Positions 53,474-61,076 of a stretch of DNA of 64,000 nucleotides are shown here, piece after piece. The DNA lies in the NCBI RefSeq assembly GCF_025996515.1, contig NZ_BLRH01000034.1:248001-312000 (forward strand), in the 5' to 3' direction. The position numbers and the translations under genes were made by a program. The stretch comes from Rhizohabitans arisaemae (GTDB taxonomy: Bacteria > Actinomycetota > Actinomycetes > Streptosporangiales > Streptosporangiaceae). The notes under the pieces are model-generated. The model did no database searches, was not told where the DNA came from, and saw only the letters and a program-made list of their open reading frames with translations. Positions within the stretch are counted from its first letter, which is position 1. The number at the start of each line of letters is the position of its first letter.

Positions 53474-53875
53474 CTATGGGGTGGTGGCCGGGGCGCCGGA
53501 TCGTCGGAGAGCCGCGATCGCCACCGGATAGGCGACCACGAGCTCGGCGAGGTCGAACCCGGTCGCCTGGGTGGGAACCCCGCACACCTCGTCGACGATC
53601 AGCGCGAAGACCTCGTCCGGCCCGGTCCGGCCGAGCAGGGTCTGACCTTGGCGGATCAAGGTGAGGATCCGCTCGCGGTCCGCCGCCTCCGGGACCCGCC
53701 CGTCGCATGCGGCCCGCGCGGCGGAAGCCGTCTCCGCGTGCGCGACGTCGAGAAGATACCCGACCCGCTCGACCTCGAACCGGGCCAGGCAGTCCCGGTA
53801 GGCCTCCCGGTCGCCGGCGCCGGCCCGCTCCACGAGCATCCGCAGCATCCCCCAGTCCTCGGGTGTGGCGCTCAC
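53474..53875 (-). CDS. Hypothetical protein of the FtsK operon, 133 aa
   Basis: GTG 53875 overlaps the upstream stop (GTGA). Soluble, helical: MSATPEDWGMLRMLVERAGA, DCLARFEVERVGYLLDVAHA, ILTLIRQGQTLLGRTGPDEV, DLAELVVAYPVAIAALRRSG. No recognised family. Translational overlap means it acts with its neighbours. Confidence 0.6.
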   Translation of the reverse strand: MSATPEDWGMLRMLVERAGAGDREAYRDCLARFEVERVGYLLDVAHAETASAARAACDGRVPEAADRERILTLIRQGQTLLGRTGPDEVFALIVDEVCGVPTQATGFDLAELVVAYPVAIAALRRSGAPATTP

Positions 53876-54396
53876 GGCCGATCCCCTTCCGGTCGCTGCG
53901 GCGCCGCCAGCCGGTCGAAGGTCGCCACCAGGCGTTCCCGCAGCGGTTTGCCGAGCAGCGCCCGTACGGCGTGCCGGTCCGACAGGTGGCCGATCGCGCT
54001 CCTGATCGCGCCGGGCGCCGTGCCGACGTCCAGGACCGTTCCCCCGGGTTCGACGATCACCTTGGCCAGGCCGCCCGTGGCGGTCCGCTCCGCGCCGGTC
54101 AGCGCGTCGGGGGAGGCCGCCGGGGCCAGGCTCAGCCCGATTTCGGCCCCGTAGGACTCCACCGCCTGATCGGCCTCCAGCATCGCCTGGACCGACCGCT
54201 CGCATTCGCGGTGTGCCTGCGCCACCAGCGCCGACGCCTTGACCAGGAGGGGGTCGTCCCGCTGCGCGAGCAGACCCTGCAGGAGCCGTACGGCTTGCGC
54301 CAGGCCCGTCTGGGCGGATTTGGCGGCCATCTGGGACTCCCAGGCGCGGCGCCGGGCACGGTCCAGCGCCTCTCCAAGCTCGGTGAGCAGCGACAC
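53872..54396 (-). CDS. Helical protein of the FtsK operon, 174 aa
   Basis: ATG 54396. Predominantly coiled coil in the first 80 residues (MSLLTELGEALDRARRRAWE, GLAQAVRLLQGLLAQRDDPL, AHRECERSVQAMLEADQAVE), then a globular part ending ALLGKPLRERLVATFDRLA. No signal peptide, no membrane helix. Unknown family. Could be a chaperone or substrate of the ATPase. Confidence 0.6.
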   Translation of the reverse strand: MSLLTELGEALDRARRRAWESQMAAKSAQTGLAQAVRLLQGLLAQRDDPLLVKASALVAQAHRECERSVQAMLEADQAVESYGAEIGLSLAPAASPDALTGAERTATGGLAKVIVEPGGTVLDVGTAPGAIRSAIGHLSDRHAVRALLGKPLRERLVATFDRLAAPQRPEGDRP

Positions 54397-54404
54397 CGCG
54401 GTGC

Positions 54405-54665
54405 CTACAGTCCGGCGTCGTACTGCTCGACCGCCTGAAGCGCCTGCTGGACCGCGGCGAGCGCGTCGCTCAGCGAGGACTCCGCCTGCCGGAACAGCTG
54501 TGCCGCCTGACCGGGGAGCTCGTGGCCGCCGCCCTCGGTGGCCGCGGCGAGCATCGAGGCGGCGTCCCCGATCGAGTCACCGGCCTGGGTCATGGACTGG
54601 ACCGACTCACCGGCCGCCGAACTCACCCTGGCGAGTGCGGCCTTTACCTCAGCGATTGACGACAC
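54405..54665 (-). CDS. Small ESAT-6/WXG100-sized helical protein
   Basis: 86 residues, GTG 54665 after GAGAGGA. All-helical hairpin (MSSIAEVKAALARVSSAAGE, MTQAGDSIGDAASMLAAATE, then AAQLFRQAESSLSDALAAVQ and QALQAVEQYDAGL) with size and heptad pattern of type VII substrates, but without the W-x-G turn. First gene of the FtsK operon. Membership in the WXG100 superfamily is suggested by size and context only. Confidence 0.6.
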   Translation of the reverse strand: MSSIAEVKAALARVSSAAGESVQSMTQAGDSIGDAASMLAAATEGGGHELPGQAAQLFRQAESSLSDALAAVQQALQAVEQYDAGL

Positions 54666-55554
54666 AGGACAATTCCTCTCTCACCGCGCCGGTGTGCGAC
54701 CGGCAGACCACGCTGACCATTGTGATGGGAACGGCCGCCGCCGGAGAACATCACGCGACCGGTGCCCGGCCGGTAAATCCCGTGTCCGCACGGGCACCAT
54801 GCTTCCCGGCATCCCCGGGTACCCGCAACCGCCTCCGGCGAACACCCGCCGGGTGGTCGCGGCCGGGCTCGGGCGGCGGCCGTCCGGTGACCCGCCCCGG
54901 ACGGGTACGGGCTGCGGCCGTGGGCGCAGCCCGTACCCGTCCCTCGTCCGGAGTCGCCCGCCGCGGGCGCCGGGCCCGCTCTCCGGTGCGGCGCCCGGGG
55001 ACTCCCGTCCGCGTTCGCCCCGCGGCCCGGAGGGGGTACGGCCGCGGGCCGCTTCCGTTGTGACGTCGCGGCGGTGGGCGCAGCCCGTGTTCCGTTCTTG
55101 TGTCGGGGGCCTCCCCACGTCCGCCGTGAGCGCCGGGGGCGGAAAGGGCCCGGTCTTCGAGCATCCTTCCGCCGTCGGACGCTTTCGTGGTTCCCGGCCG
55201 GGTTGGCGACCGGCCGCCGCCGGTGTCGTCCGGGGAGGCCGGAGAGAACGTTCCGCGGTATCGGCAGAGGCGGTGTGAGGTGTGAGGGTCCGTATCCTCC
55301 ACGCGACCAAGGGGATCCGCTTCTTCACGAAGCCCTGTTCGGGAAGTCCTGCGACACCTCTAGCGATACGAAGAGTCATGTCGGACATGCGAAGCGTTAT
55401 GGAACCGTGTCTGACGGGCTGATCATAGGGCCTGTCCCGTGGCCGAGCGTATGTCTACGCTGACGGCGGGTTACCGGGCCGGGGCGGAAAGCCCCGGCGG
55501 CACATTCGTCGTCCGCCGGAAGGCCCCGGCGGACCCTGTGAGAGGGAGAGCCGG
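54666..55554. other. Long intergenic region, no gene supported
   Basis: 889 bp between the FtsK operon and the EF-hand gene (divergent). Long open frames exist on both strands because G/C is very high, but all are Arg/Pro/Gly/Ser low-complexity text with no ribosome-binding site. It holds the 18-bp perfect hairpin at 54899-54942, an ACGCAGCCC-like half repeat near 55078, and a CATGTC-G-GACATG palindrome at 55377-55389. Confidence 0.5.
54899..54942. repeat. Perfect 18-bp inverted repeat
   Basis: GGACGGGTACGGGCTGCG (54899-54916) pairs exactly with 54925-54942 around an 8-nt loop. Located in a divergent spacer, so not a terminator for either neighbour. It is related in core (GGGTACGG) to hairpins at 33382, 50680 and 60203. 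Confidence 0.6.
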
Positions 55555-56100
55555 ATGACGAGTGGGGATCTTCGCCAGCGCAACGTCACGGCGGCGTTCG
55601 CCGTCCTGGACGCCGACGGCAGCGGCGTGCTCGACCGGACCGACTTCGAGAAGCTGTCGGGCCGGGTGACTCTGGCCCTCGGCCTGGACCCCGGCGGCCA
55701 AGTGGCGACGTCGCTGCGCGCGGCGTATCTGACCTGGTGGGAGCAGCTGCGGGCGGACCTGGACACAGACGCCGACGGACGGATCACCCGCGCGGAGTTC
55801 GAGCAGGCGTTCCAGGGGGAGGACCCGGTCGCCTACGTCCGGCAAGGGCTGGGCAAACTCATCGACGTCCTCTTCCGGGCCCTGGACGCGGACGGGGACG
55901 GGTACATCACCCGGCAGGAGTACGCGAACCTCTTCGCCGTGGGCCGGCTGACCCCCGAGGAGATCGAGGCGGGGTTCCGGCAGCTGGACGCCGACTCCGA
56001 CGGGCGGATCTCCCGGGCCGAGTTCCTTGCGGCCGTGGAGATCTTCTTCTCCAGCTCCGACCCGGACGCCCCCGGCGTCGCCATGCTCGGCCTGCGCTGA
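55555..56100 (+). CDS. Four-EF-hand calcium-binding protein (calerythrin-like)
   Basis: 181 residues. Four loops are visible: DADGSGVLDRTD (19-30; Asp in place of the final Glu), DTDADGRITRAE (70-81), DADGDGYITRQE (111-122) and DADSDGRISRAE (145-156). Loops 2-4 have all oxygen ligands. No signal peptide, so an intracellular calcium sensor or buffer of the actinomycete calerythrin class. ATG 55555 after GAGAGGGAGAG. Separate transcript from its neighbours. Confidence 0.9.
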   Translation: MTSGDLRQRNVTAAFAVLDADGSGVLDRTDFEKLSGRVTLALGLDPGGQVATSLRAAYLTWWEQLRADLDTDADGRITRAEFEQAFQGEDPVAYVRQGLGKLIDVLFRALDADGDGYITRQEYANLFAVGRLTPEEIEAGFRQLDADSDGRISRAEFLAAVEIFFSSSDPDAPGVAMLGLR

Positions 56101-56194
56101 CCCCTGCCTGTCGCACCGGGACCGGCCCGCGGCTTGCTTGCGATCGAGGTCGACGGCCCGCCCTGTTTCAAGATCGGACGTGTGGCGGGGCGGC

Positions 56195-57235
56195 TCAGGG
56201 GGTGTGCCCGAACACCCGCATGGCCGCCTCGGTCCGGTTGGTGACACCGAGCTTGGCGTAGATGTTGGCCAGGTGCTTCTCCACCGTCCGCGGGCTGATG
56301 CCCAGCGCGCGGGCGGTCTGCTCGCTGGTCCGCCCCCGGGCGACCAGCCGCAGCACCTCGGACTCGCGGTCCGAGAGCCGGGGCGCGGGCGGCGCGGGCG
56401 CGGACTCGCTCAGCACCAGCGCGCCGCAGGCGCCGTACGGGATCAGCCGGACGGTCAGGCGGCGCCCGCCGCGTTCGATCACCAGGTCGGGCACCGGGCC
56501 GGCGGCCTGCGGCACGGCGCGCCGGGCGGCGAGCCACGCGCGGATCTCCCCGGGGAGGGGGCCGCCGTCCCGGGCCTGCGCGGGAAAGTGGGCGGCGAGC
56601 AGGACGTGGGCGGTGCGGTTGACCGCCCGGGCGCTTCCGTGCGGACCCAGCAGCAGTACTCCGCGGGAGGCGTCGTCGAGGGTGTCCAGGGCGAGCAGCG
56701 CCGACTCCAGCCAGGTTGTGGCGTGCGCGGCGCGCAGCAGAGCCGCCAGGTACGGCTGGGCGATCTCCAGGAGCTGCCGGTCGGCGTCGGTGAAGTCGAC
56801 GGTGGTGCGGTTGAGGCCGATGCAGGTGAGCGTCCCGCCCTGCACAGTGAGCAACCCCAACATCTGGTACTCGATACCCAGCGGCCGGTAGAACTCGTGG
56901 TAGAGGTCGAGACCGTGCCACTGGCTGCGGCTCACCACGTCGCTGAGGCGCAGCGGCTCGGTCCCGCAGCCCGCCTGGTCCAGCGGTGCGAGCAGGGGAT
57001 GCTTGACGAAGAGCCGGGTGTAGGCCTGCACCAGCGCGACGGAGAGGTCGACGGGTGGCCAGGGATGCTGCTCGATCCGGCCGATTCGCAGGTCCATGGC
57101 CTTGTAGGCGATCACGTCCGCGCCGACCACCGCCGACAGCGCGGTGAGCATACGGGGGAGGACGTCCTCACCGGAGGCGGCCTGTTCACATTCCCGGATC
57201 GCGTTCAGCAGCTTCCTGAGGCTGGATTCACGCAT
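56195..57235 (-). CDS. LuxR-family transcriptional regulator
   Basis: 346 residues. The C-terminal helix-turn-helix is clear (LSDRESEVLRLVARGRTSEQ, TARALGISPRTVEKHLANIY, AKLGVTNRTEAAMRVFG). The N-terminal ~270 residues are a sensor part with GAF/PAS-like strands and no receiver Asp signature or ATPase motif. ATG 57235. Direct and inverted repeats at 57264-57336 separate it from the divergent peptide genes, which are therefore its best candidate targets. Confidence 0.85.
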   Translation of the reverse strand: MRESSLRKLLNAIRECEQAASGEDVLPRMLTALSAVVGADVIAYKAMDLRIGRIEQHPWPPVDLSVALVQAYTRLFVKHPLLAPLDQAGCGTEPLRLSDVVSRSQWHGLDLYHEFYRPLGIEYQMLGLLTVQGGTLTCIGLNRTTVDFTDADRQLLEIAQPYLAALLRAAHATTWLESALLALDTLDDASRGVLLLGPHGSARAVNRTAHVLLAAHFPAQARDGGPLPGEIRAWLAARRAVPQAAGPVPDLVIERGGRRLTVRLIPYGACGALVLSESAPAPPAPRLSDRESEVLRLVARGRTSEQTARALGISPRTVEKHLANIYAKLGVTNRTEAAMRVFGHTP

Positions 57236-57263
57236 GCGTTCACTCCGCTCCGTGCGGTCGGGG

Positions 57264-57336
57264 CGTCCGTAGTTTCCCCTTCGCCACAGATGTGATCACA
57301 CATCGCCTGCATGCCAAGAAACGTCCGTAGTTTCCC
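57264..57336. promoter_or_regulatory. Direct repeats flanking a dyad upstream of luxR and the peptide genes
   Basis: CGTCCGTAGTTTCCC occurs twice exactly (57264-57278 and 57322-57336, 58 bp apart). Between them is GATGTG-ATCA-CACATC (57289-57304). The region lies between the LuxR gene and the first small peptide gene. It suggests LuxR binding to the direct repeats. Confidence 0.6.
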
Positions 57337-57424
57337 GAATCGCCAGGATCTGCGCCGGAGAGGAAACTGAGGGCGCGCTGCAGGCTCCGAGAGTCCTCCT
57401 CGAAGCGAAGGAGAACCACGCGTC

Positions 57425-57643
57425 ATGCACAGACTGCGAAAACCGCTCGTGGTCGCGACGGAGGCCTTTGCCTTCACGGGCTTCTCGTCCGTCCCCGCGC
57501 ACGCCGACCCGCCGACCGGTGACGACATGGGCTGCTCCCTGGTGTTCGACCTCTGGTACAAGCTCACCGGCGATCCGGAGCACGCCTACCGCCTTTTCCT
57601 GGAGTGCATCGGCGAATCGGAATCCGTCCCGCCCCCGCAGTGA
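57425..57643 (+). CDS. Small secreted two-cysteine peptide (intact paralogue)
   Basis: 72 residues. A signal peptide (MHRLRKPLVVATEAFAFTGF, cleavage near PAHA-D) leaves a ~45-residue mature peptide with MGC (Cys37) and LECIG (Cys61), 24 positions apart, probably one disulphide around an amphipathic helix FDLWYKLTGDPEHAYRLF. ATG 57425 after AAGGAG. The next gene was a close paralogue before its interruption. Extracellular, unknown function; size and pairing would suit a signalling or antimicrobial peptide, which is speculation. Confidence 0.7.
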   Translation: MHRLRKPLVVATEAFAFTGFSSVPAHADPPTGDDMGCSLVFDLWYKLTGDPEHAYRLFLECIGESESVPPPQ

Positions 57644-57764
57644 GCGGGAACCCTCCCCGGTGACCCGGCGACGGCACGACCCGCGCGGGCGCGTGAGAGT
57701 TCACGCGCCGGTGCCCGAGCCGGTCCCACCTCCCCTCCCGCAGAACCCAACTGAAGGAGAAGCC

Positions 57765-57923
57765 ATGCGCACGCTCCGCAACACGATCGTGGTCACGGTG
57801 GCCGCGTTCGCGTTCACCACCGTGGCCTCGTCTCCGGCGCAGGCCGTCCCCATCGACTCGCCCGGGGACAACATGGGCTGCCACGCGGCCCCTGAGCAGC
57901 AACCAATCGGTCAGTGGCGGTAG
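57765..57923 (+). pseudogene. 5' half of an interrupted small secreted peptide gene (chimaeric end)
   Basis: ATG 57765 with GAAGGAG ahead. MRTLRNTIVVTVAAFAFTTV is a signal peptide; the mature start DSPGDNMGCHA parallels TGDDMGC of the gene at 57425. At codon 41 (57887) the sequence enters the inverted end of a mobile element and reads APEQQPIGQWR to a stop at 57923. The original C-terminus, LYDFWYKITKSPEIAYSMYL then SCRGG, is found 2.2 kb downstream (60115-60192). The 52-codon chimaera lacks the second cysteine. Confidence 0.85.
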
Positions 57924-57943
57924 CGGGCCGACGTCAGCGGACC
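57887..57943 (+). repeat. Left terminal inverted repeat of the element
   Basis: Starts GGCCCCTGAGCAGC; matches the reverse complement of 60052-60108 with two mismatches (at 57922 and 57930). Inside it the interrupted peptide gene reads on to an in-frame TAG. Confidence 0.85.
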
Positions 57944-57979
57944 TACCGCCATCCGGCGGTCCGATACAGGTGAGCCGCT

Positions 57980-58132
57980 CTATGTGAAGACGCGGTCGAC
58001 GACGGCCGCCTGCTCGGCAGTGCCCGCCCGGAAGTACCGGGCCGAGGTGTCGAGGGAGGCGTGACCGAGCAAGGCCTGGACCTGGGCAACGTCGGGGCCG
58101 CCTTCACGCAGCCGGGTGGCGCCTGTATCGGA
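57980..58132 (-). pseudogene. C-terminal fragment of a tyrosine recombinase
   Basis: Leftward frame with TGATRLREGGPDVAQVQALL and GHASLDTSARYFRAG, ending ...RVFT at TAG 57980. This is the last part of a phage-type integrase: the conserved LGHASL His/Gly block and the Tyr nucleophile region (SARYFRA). The N-terminal ~250 residues, including the catalytic Arg regions, are absent, so it is inactive. It lies within the element next to the kinase stop. Confidence 0.75.
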
Positions 58133-58149
58133 CCGCGGCGATGCAACAC

Positions 58150-59640
58150 CTAGCCGTGGTGGTTCTGCGGCCCGGCGGAGACTGCGGCCCGGCGGGCGGC
58201 CGCAGCGAGCCAGGGCTGGATGGAGCCGTCGTTGGTGAGGTCGGCGCGGTAGGCCAGCGTCACGGTCACGTAACGGTGGAAGACCCAGTTGTACCGCCAT
58301 CGGTAGCTGCGGTGGACCTTGTCGGGACAGGGGGCGAGGCCGCCCCCGTCGCGGGCGCTCCAGATGGTGAGGCGCCAGCGCACGTCCCCGCCCAGGTATT
58401 TGTGCGCGTCCCGGGCCGTCGCCGCGTCGGGGAACGCGAAGACCTGAACGGAGACGTAGACGGGGTTCTCGGCCGTGGCGTGGGGACCGGGCTGCTCCGC
58501 GTAGACACCGACGACCACTTCGGTACAGTCACGGCGCGTGAGTTCCTTGGCCAGGTCGCTGGGGCCCGCTTCACGGGAGAGGCGGGTGTCCTCGGCGATT
58601 CGCGCGAACTCGATGCTCATGTCGTTGGTGAACCGCTGCGGCAGCAGGGCGTCCACGGTGAACGGTGTCTCGTCGGTGGAGGCTAGGTCCCAGGATTTGG
58701 GAGAGCGCGGCCGGGGCGCGGAGACTGCGGGCGGGTACGGGGTCGTGCCCGGCACTGTGAGGGGTCGGGTGCGGCCGTCTGGGGATTCGGGCCTGGGTAT
58801 GTGGTCAAGTTGTCGTAGTGCCTGGGCCAGGTTGGCGGCGTTCGGGTGCCGCTGGCTGGGGTTCTTGCGCAGCAGGGTGAGCACGAGGTTGTCCCAGGGG
58901 GACGGGATGCCCGCCCGCACCGAACTGGGGGCGGGCGGTTGCTGGGTGAGGTGCGCCGAGAGGTAGCCCACGATATCGGGGGCTTGGAAGGGTAACCGGC
59001 CTGTGATCAACTCGAAGAGAAGGCAGCCGAGCGCGTACAGGTCGCTGCGCGGTTCGGGGAAGCCGCGTGCTTGTTCGGGGGCCATGTACGCGGCTGTGCC
59101 CACGATGAAGCCGGTCTGGGTGATTTGGTCTATGGTCGCATTGGGGCTGGCTGCCCGCGCGATTCCGAAATCGAGGACCTTCACATTGCCGCAAGGCGTA
59201 ATGAAGATGTTGGACGGCTTGATGTCCCGGTGCATGATTCCGGCGTCGTGCGCCTCAGCAAGTGCGTCAGATATCTGCGCGCCCCATCGAGCCGCGTCCG
59301 GCAAGGTGACGGCGCCTCGGCGCAGCTTGGCGTCCACCCCCTCACCCCGCACCAGCTCCATCACCAGAAACGGGACCCTGTTGTCCCCGGTGCCGGTTTC
59401 GCCGAAGTCGTGGATGGTCACGATGTTGGAATGCTGCAGCTGGGCGGTGATCCGAGCCTCGCGCAGGAACCTGGTGCGTGCATCGTCGCCGTGGTTCCCG
59501 CCACCCGCAAGCATGGAGATCAACTTGACCGCGACGGAACGGCCCAGCGTCTCGTCCCGCGCCTCCCATACCTGTCCCATTCCGCCCTCGCCGAGCTGTC
59601 GCACCAACCTGTAACGGCCCCCGAGGAGTTGGTCTCGCAC
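58150..59640 (-). CDS. Ser/Thr protein kinase (PknB class) carried by the element
   Basis: 496 residues from GTG 59640, after GGGGGAGG. Kinase domain at 10-275: glycine loop LGEGGMGQVWEA, Lys39 in VAVKLI, HRDIKPSN (Asp139), LDFGIARA (Asp157), MAPEQARG and SDLYALGCLLFELI. After a Pro-rich linker (~280-330) there is a ~165-residue globular tail (starting near FTVDALLPQRF, with RRDCTEVVVGVY and GGLAPCPDKVHRSY) holding two cysteines. No membrane helix, unlike PknA/B/D sensors. Complete active-site set, so probably active. It is unusual to find a kinase as sole intact cargo of a mobile element. Confidence 0.9.
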   Translation of the reverse strand: MRDQLLGGRYRLVRQLGEGGMGQVWEARDETLGRSVAVKLISMLAGGGNHGDDARTRFLREARITAQLQHSNIVTIHDFGETGTGDNRVPFLVMELVRGEGVDAKLRRGAVTLPDAARWGAQISDALAEAHDAGIMHRDIKPSNIFITPCGNVKVLDFGIARAASPNATIDQITQTGFIVGTAAYMAPEQARGFPEPRSDLYALGCLLFELITGRLPFQAPDIVGYLSAHLTQQPPAPSSVRAGIPSPWDNLVLTLLRKNPSQRHPNAANLAQALRQLDHIPRPESPDGRTRPLTVPGTTPYPPAVSAPRPRSPKSWDLASTDETPFTVDALLPQRFTNDMSIEFARIAEDTRLSREAGPSDLAKELTRRDCTEVVVGVYAEQPGPHATAENPVYVSVQVFAFPDAATARDAHKYLGGDVRWRLTIWSARDGGGLAPCPDKVHRSYRWRYNWVFHRYVTVTLAYRADLTNDGSIQPWLAAAARRAAVSAGPQNHHG

Positions 59641-60051
59641 TGCTACGCCTCCCCCGTTTCGAACATCTCTGTCCTTTCCGCCGGCGAACCGGTGCGATGG
59701 GCATCGTGACACGGCCGCGAAAACGACATGCGCGTTACCCGGAAACACGCAAAACGGCAGGGCTGTTCGCCAAGACGGCCACCTGATCCGGATCAGCTTC
59801 CGTCTCCGGCGCGTCCCCGACGGCGGAGCGGGACCAGCGACTTGGCCATGCTGAACGAAGCATCACCAACGATGGGAAGCAGCCCCGAAACTCCCTGCCT
59901 GAGCAGGTTATCGCGGGGCGACTCATTTTCACGATGGGCTGGGCCCGACTACCGGGCGCCCCTCGTTGCGTCATGCAACGTGCCTTACTTGCCTGAAAAA
60001 ATCATCTCGCTCTGACCTGCGAGAAGAGGTCAAGAACCCAACAAGACCATC
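59641..60051. other. Upstream region of the kinase inside the element, no gene supported
   Basis: 411 bp, less G/C-rich than the kinase gene. It must hold the kinase promoter and any site needed by the element, but no clear -35/-10 pair or second gene is recognisable by eye. Confidence 0.45.
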
Positions 60052-60108
60052 GGTCCGCTGACGTGGGCCCGCCACCGCCACTGACCGATTGGTTGCTGCT
60101 CAGGGGCC
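60052..60108 (-). repeat. Right terminal inverted repeat of the element
   Basis: Reverse complement of 57887-57943 at 55 of 57 positions, ending ...GAGCAGC read outward as GCTGCTCAGGGGCC. Followed by the target-copy TACGC. Confidence 0.85.
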
Positions 60109-60109
60109 T

Positions 60110-60192
60110 ACGCGCTCTACGACTTCTGGTACAAGATCACCAAAAGCCCGGAAATCGCCTACTCCATGTACCTGAGCTGCCGGGGCGGATAG
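60110..60192 (+). pseudogene. 3' half of the interrupted small secreted peptide gene
   Basis: From codon-aligned 60115 it reads LYDFWYKITKSPEIAYSMYL, then SCRGG and TAG at 60190-60192. It parallels FDLWYKLTGDPEHAYRLFLE-C of the intact paralogue, with the cysteine at the same 24-residue spacing once rejoined to the 5' half. It has no start of its own. A strong terminator follows 11 bp after. Confidence 0.85.
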
Positions 60193-60202
60193 CCCGGGAC
60201 GT

Positions 60203-60245
60203 GGCGGCGGCCCGTACGACTCCCGGGGTCGTACGGGCCGCCGCC
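60203..60245 (+). terminator. Terminator of the split peptide gene
   Basis: GGCGGCGGCCCGTACGAC (60203-60220) pairs perfectly over 18 bp with 60228-60245, loop 7 nt, 11 bp after the stop. Confidence 0.75.
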
Positions 60246-60435
60246 GGGTCGATCCATATGGAACCGTCTTTCCGGTCGAAGGCAAGAATGTCCAGCCGCA
60301 GACCATGATTGCCATGCCGACCGGCGCGTGCGTCGACAAACGCCGCGAAGTCCACCCATGCTCGACAAAGGGCCGACCGGTCGTTTCCGCACGGAACGCC
60401 GGCACGTCGGGGAGCGGAGCGACGCAGGGGGACTC

Positions 60436-61032
60436 ATGGCCGAGCAGGGTCGCGTGCGGTGGAAGCGCTTCGCCGTGATCGCGGCTCCCGTCGTGGCGAT
60501 GACCTCGGCGTTGGTCGGCGCCACGGCCCAAGGCGTCATCGGCGCCTCATTCGTGGTCTCCGGCCACACGTTCAAGCTGTTCAGCGGGGAGCTGCGCGGG
60601 CGGGGCATCAGCCTGGCCCCCGGTGTGGTGCGGACCAAGAAGGGTCAGGTCATCCCGGTCATCGTGACCGGAATACGGCGAGCCGAGATCACCGATCTGT
60701 GCCAGAGCGTGCTCGTGCGGACCCCTGTGGGCACGGTGACGCTCAGGATCACCGGCGGCCGGGACGGCAACGAGGTGACGGCGGAGAACCTGGTGATCGA
60801 CGTGGCGGCGGCGCGGGCCGCGGCCTTTCTGCGCGGCCTGCAGGAGGGCCGGGACGCGAGCACCCTGGACGAGGTCCCCGGCGTCAGGGGCCCGGCCGGG
60901 GCCTTCGGTTCCCAGGCCAGAGCGGTCGTGCTCCGCGACGTCAGGCTGAGCGCGTGGGCCGTCACCGCCGCGACGTTCAGCCTGCCCGACCTCAGCCTCA
61001 AGCTGGTGCAGGGCGAGGACGAGTGCTTCTAA
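60436..61032 (+). CDS. DUF6230 family membrane-anchored protein
   Basis: 198 residues from ATG 60436 (MAEQGRVRWKRFAVIAAPVV). One N-terminal membrane segment (AVIAAPVVAMTSALVGATAQ) then a soluble outer part (SFVVSGHTFKLFSGELRGRG, GVVRTKKGQVIPVIVTGIRR, with a Cys pair including a final GEDECF). DUF6230 proteins of actinomycetes are always next to DUF6114 genes, as here. Function unknown; the pair is thought to be envelope-located. Confidence 0.8.
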   Translation: MAEQGRVRWKRFAVIAAPVVAMTSALVGATAQGVIGASFVVSGHTFKLFSGELRGRGISLAPGVVRTKKGQVIPVIVTGIRRAEITDLCQSVLVRTPVGTVTLRITGGRDGNEVTAENLVIDVAAARAAAFLRGLQEGRDASTLDEVPGVRGPAGAFGSQARAVVLRDVRLSAWAVTAATFSLPDLSLKLVQGEDECF

Positions 61033-61076
61033 GGCGGAATCGGGCCGACCGTGATGCTCCAGGAGGACGAAAGACC

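Larger units (their letters stand above)
57887..60108. mobile_element. 2.2-kb element with 57-bp terminal inverted repeats carrying a protein kinase
   Basis: Its ends, 57887-57943 and 60052-60108, are reverse complements at 55 of 57 positions. Flanks show a short duplication: CACGC before and TACGC after (5 bp, one substitution), or equally C[C/T]ACGCG if the ends are counted as 56 bp. Joining the flanks and removing one copy restores an uninterrupted peptide gene in frame. Cargo: a Ser/Thr kinase and a 50-codon tyrosine-recombinase tail, both leftward. No intact transposase is inside, so it would have to be mobilised in trans. The family is unknown; the short duplication and long inverted ends resemble Tn3-type elements loosely. 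Confidence 0.8.

Noticed and set aside
54681-55388. 235-codon leftward frame upstream of the FtsK operon
   Set aside because: Pro/Arg/Gly/Thr low-complexity, overlaps a perfect hairpin, no ribosome-binding site and no domain.
57289-57304. CRP/FNR-type binding site (TGTGATCACA)
   Set aside because: The spacing does not fit the TGTGA-N6-TCACA consensus and the dyad is better described as GATGTG-ATCA-CACATC; no CRP gene is near.
57980-58300. Active integrase
   Set aside because: Only the last ~50 residues match tyrosine recombinases; the upstream part of the frame is antisense-like and lies inside the kinase gene.
57887-60108. Invertible DNA switch between the two inverted repeats
   Set aside because: The flanking target copy and restoration of the peptide frame by removing the segment point to insertion. 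Inversion alone would still leave the peptide gene split, because both halves lie outside the repeats. The recombinase inside is only a fragment.
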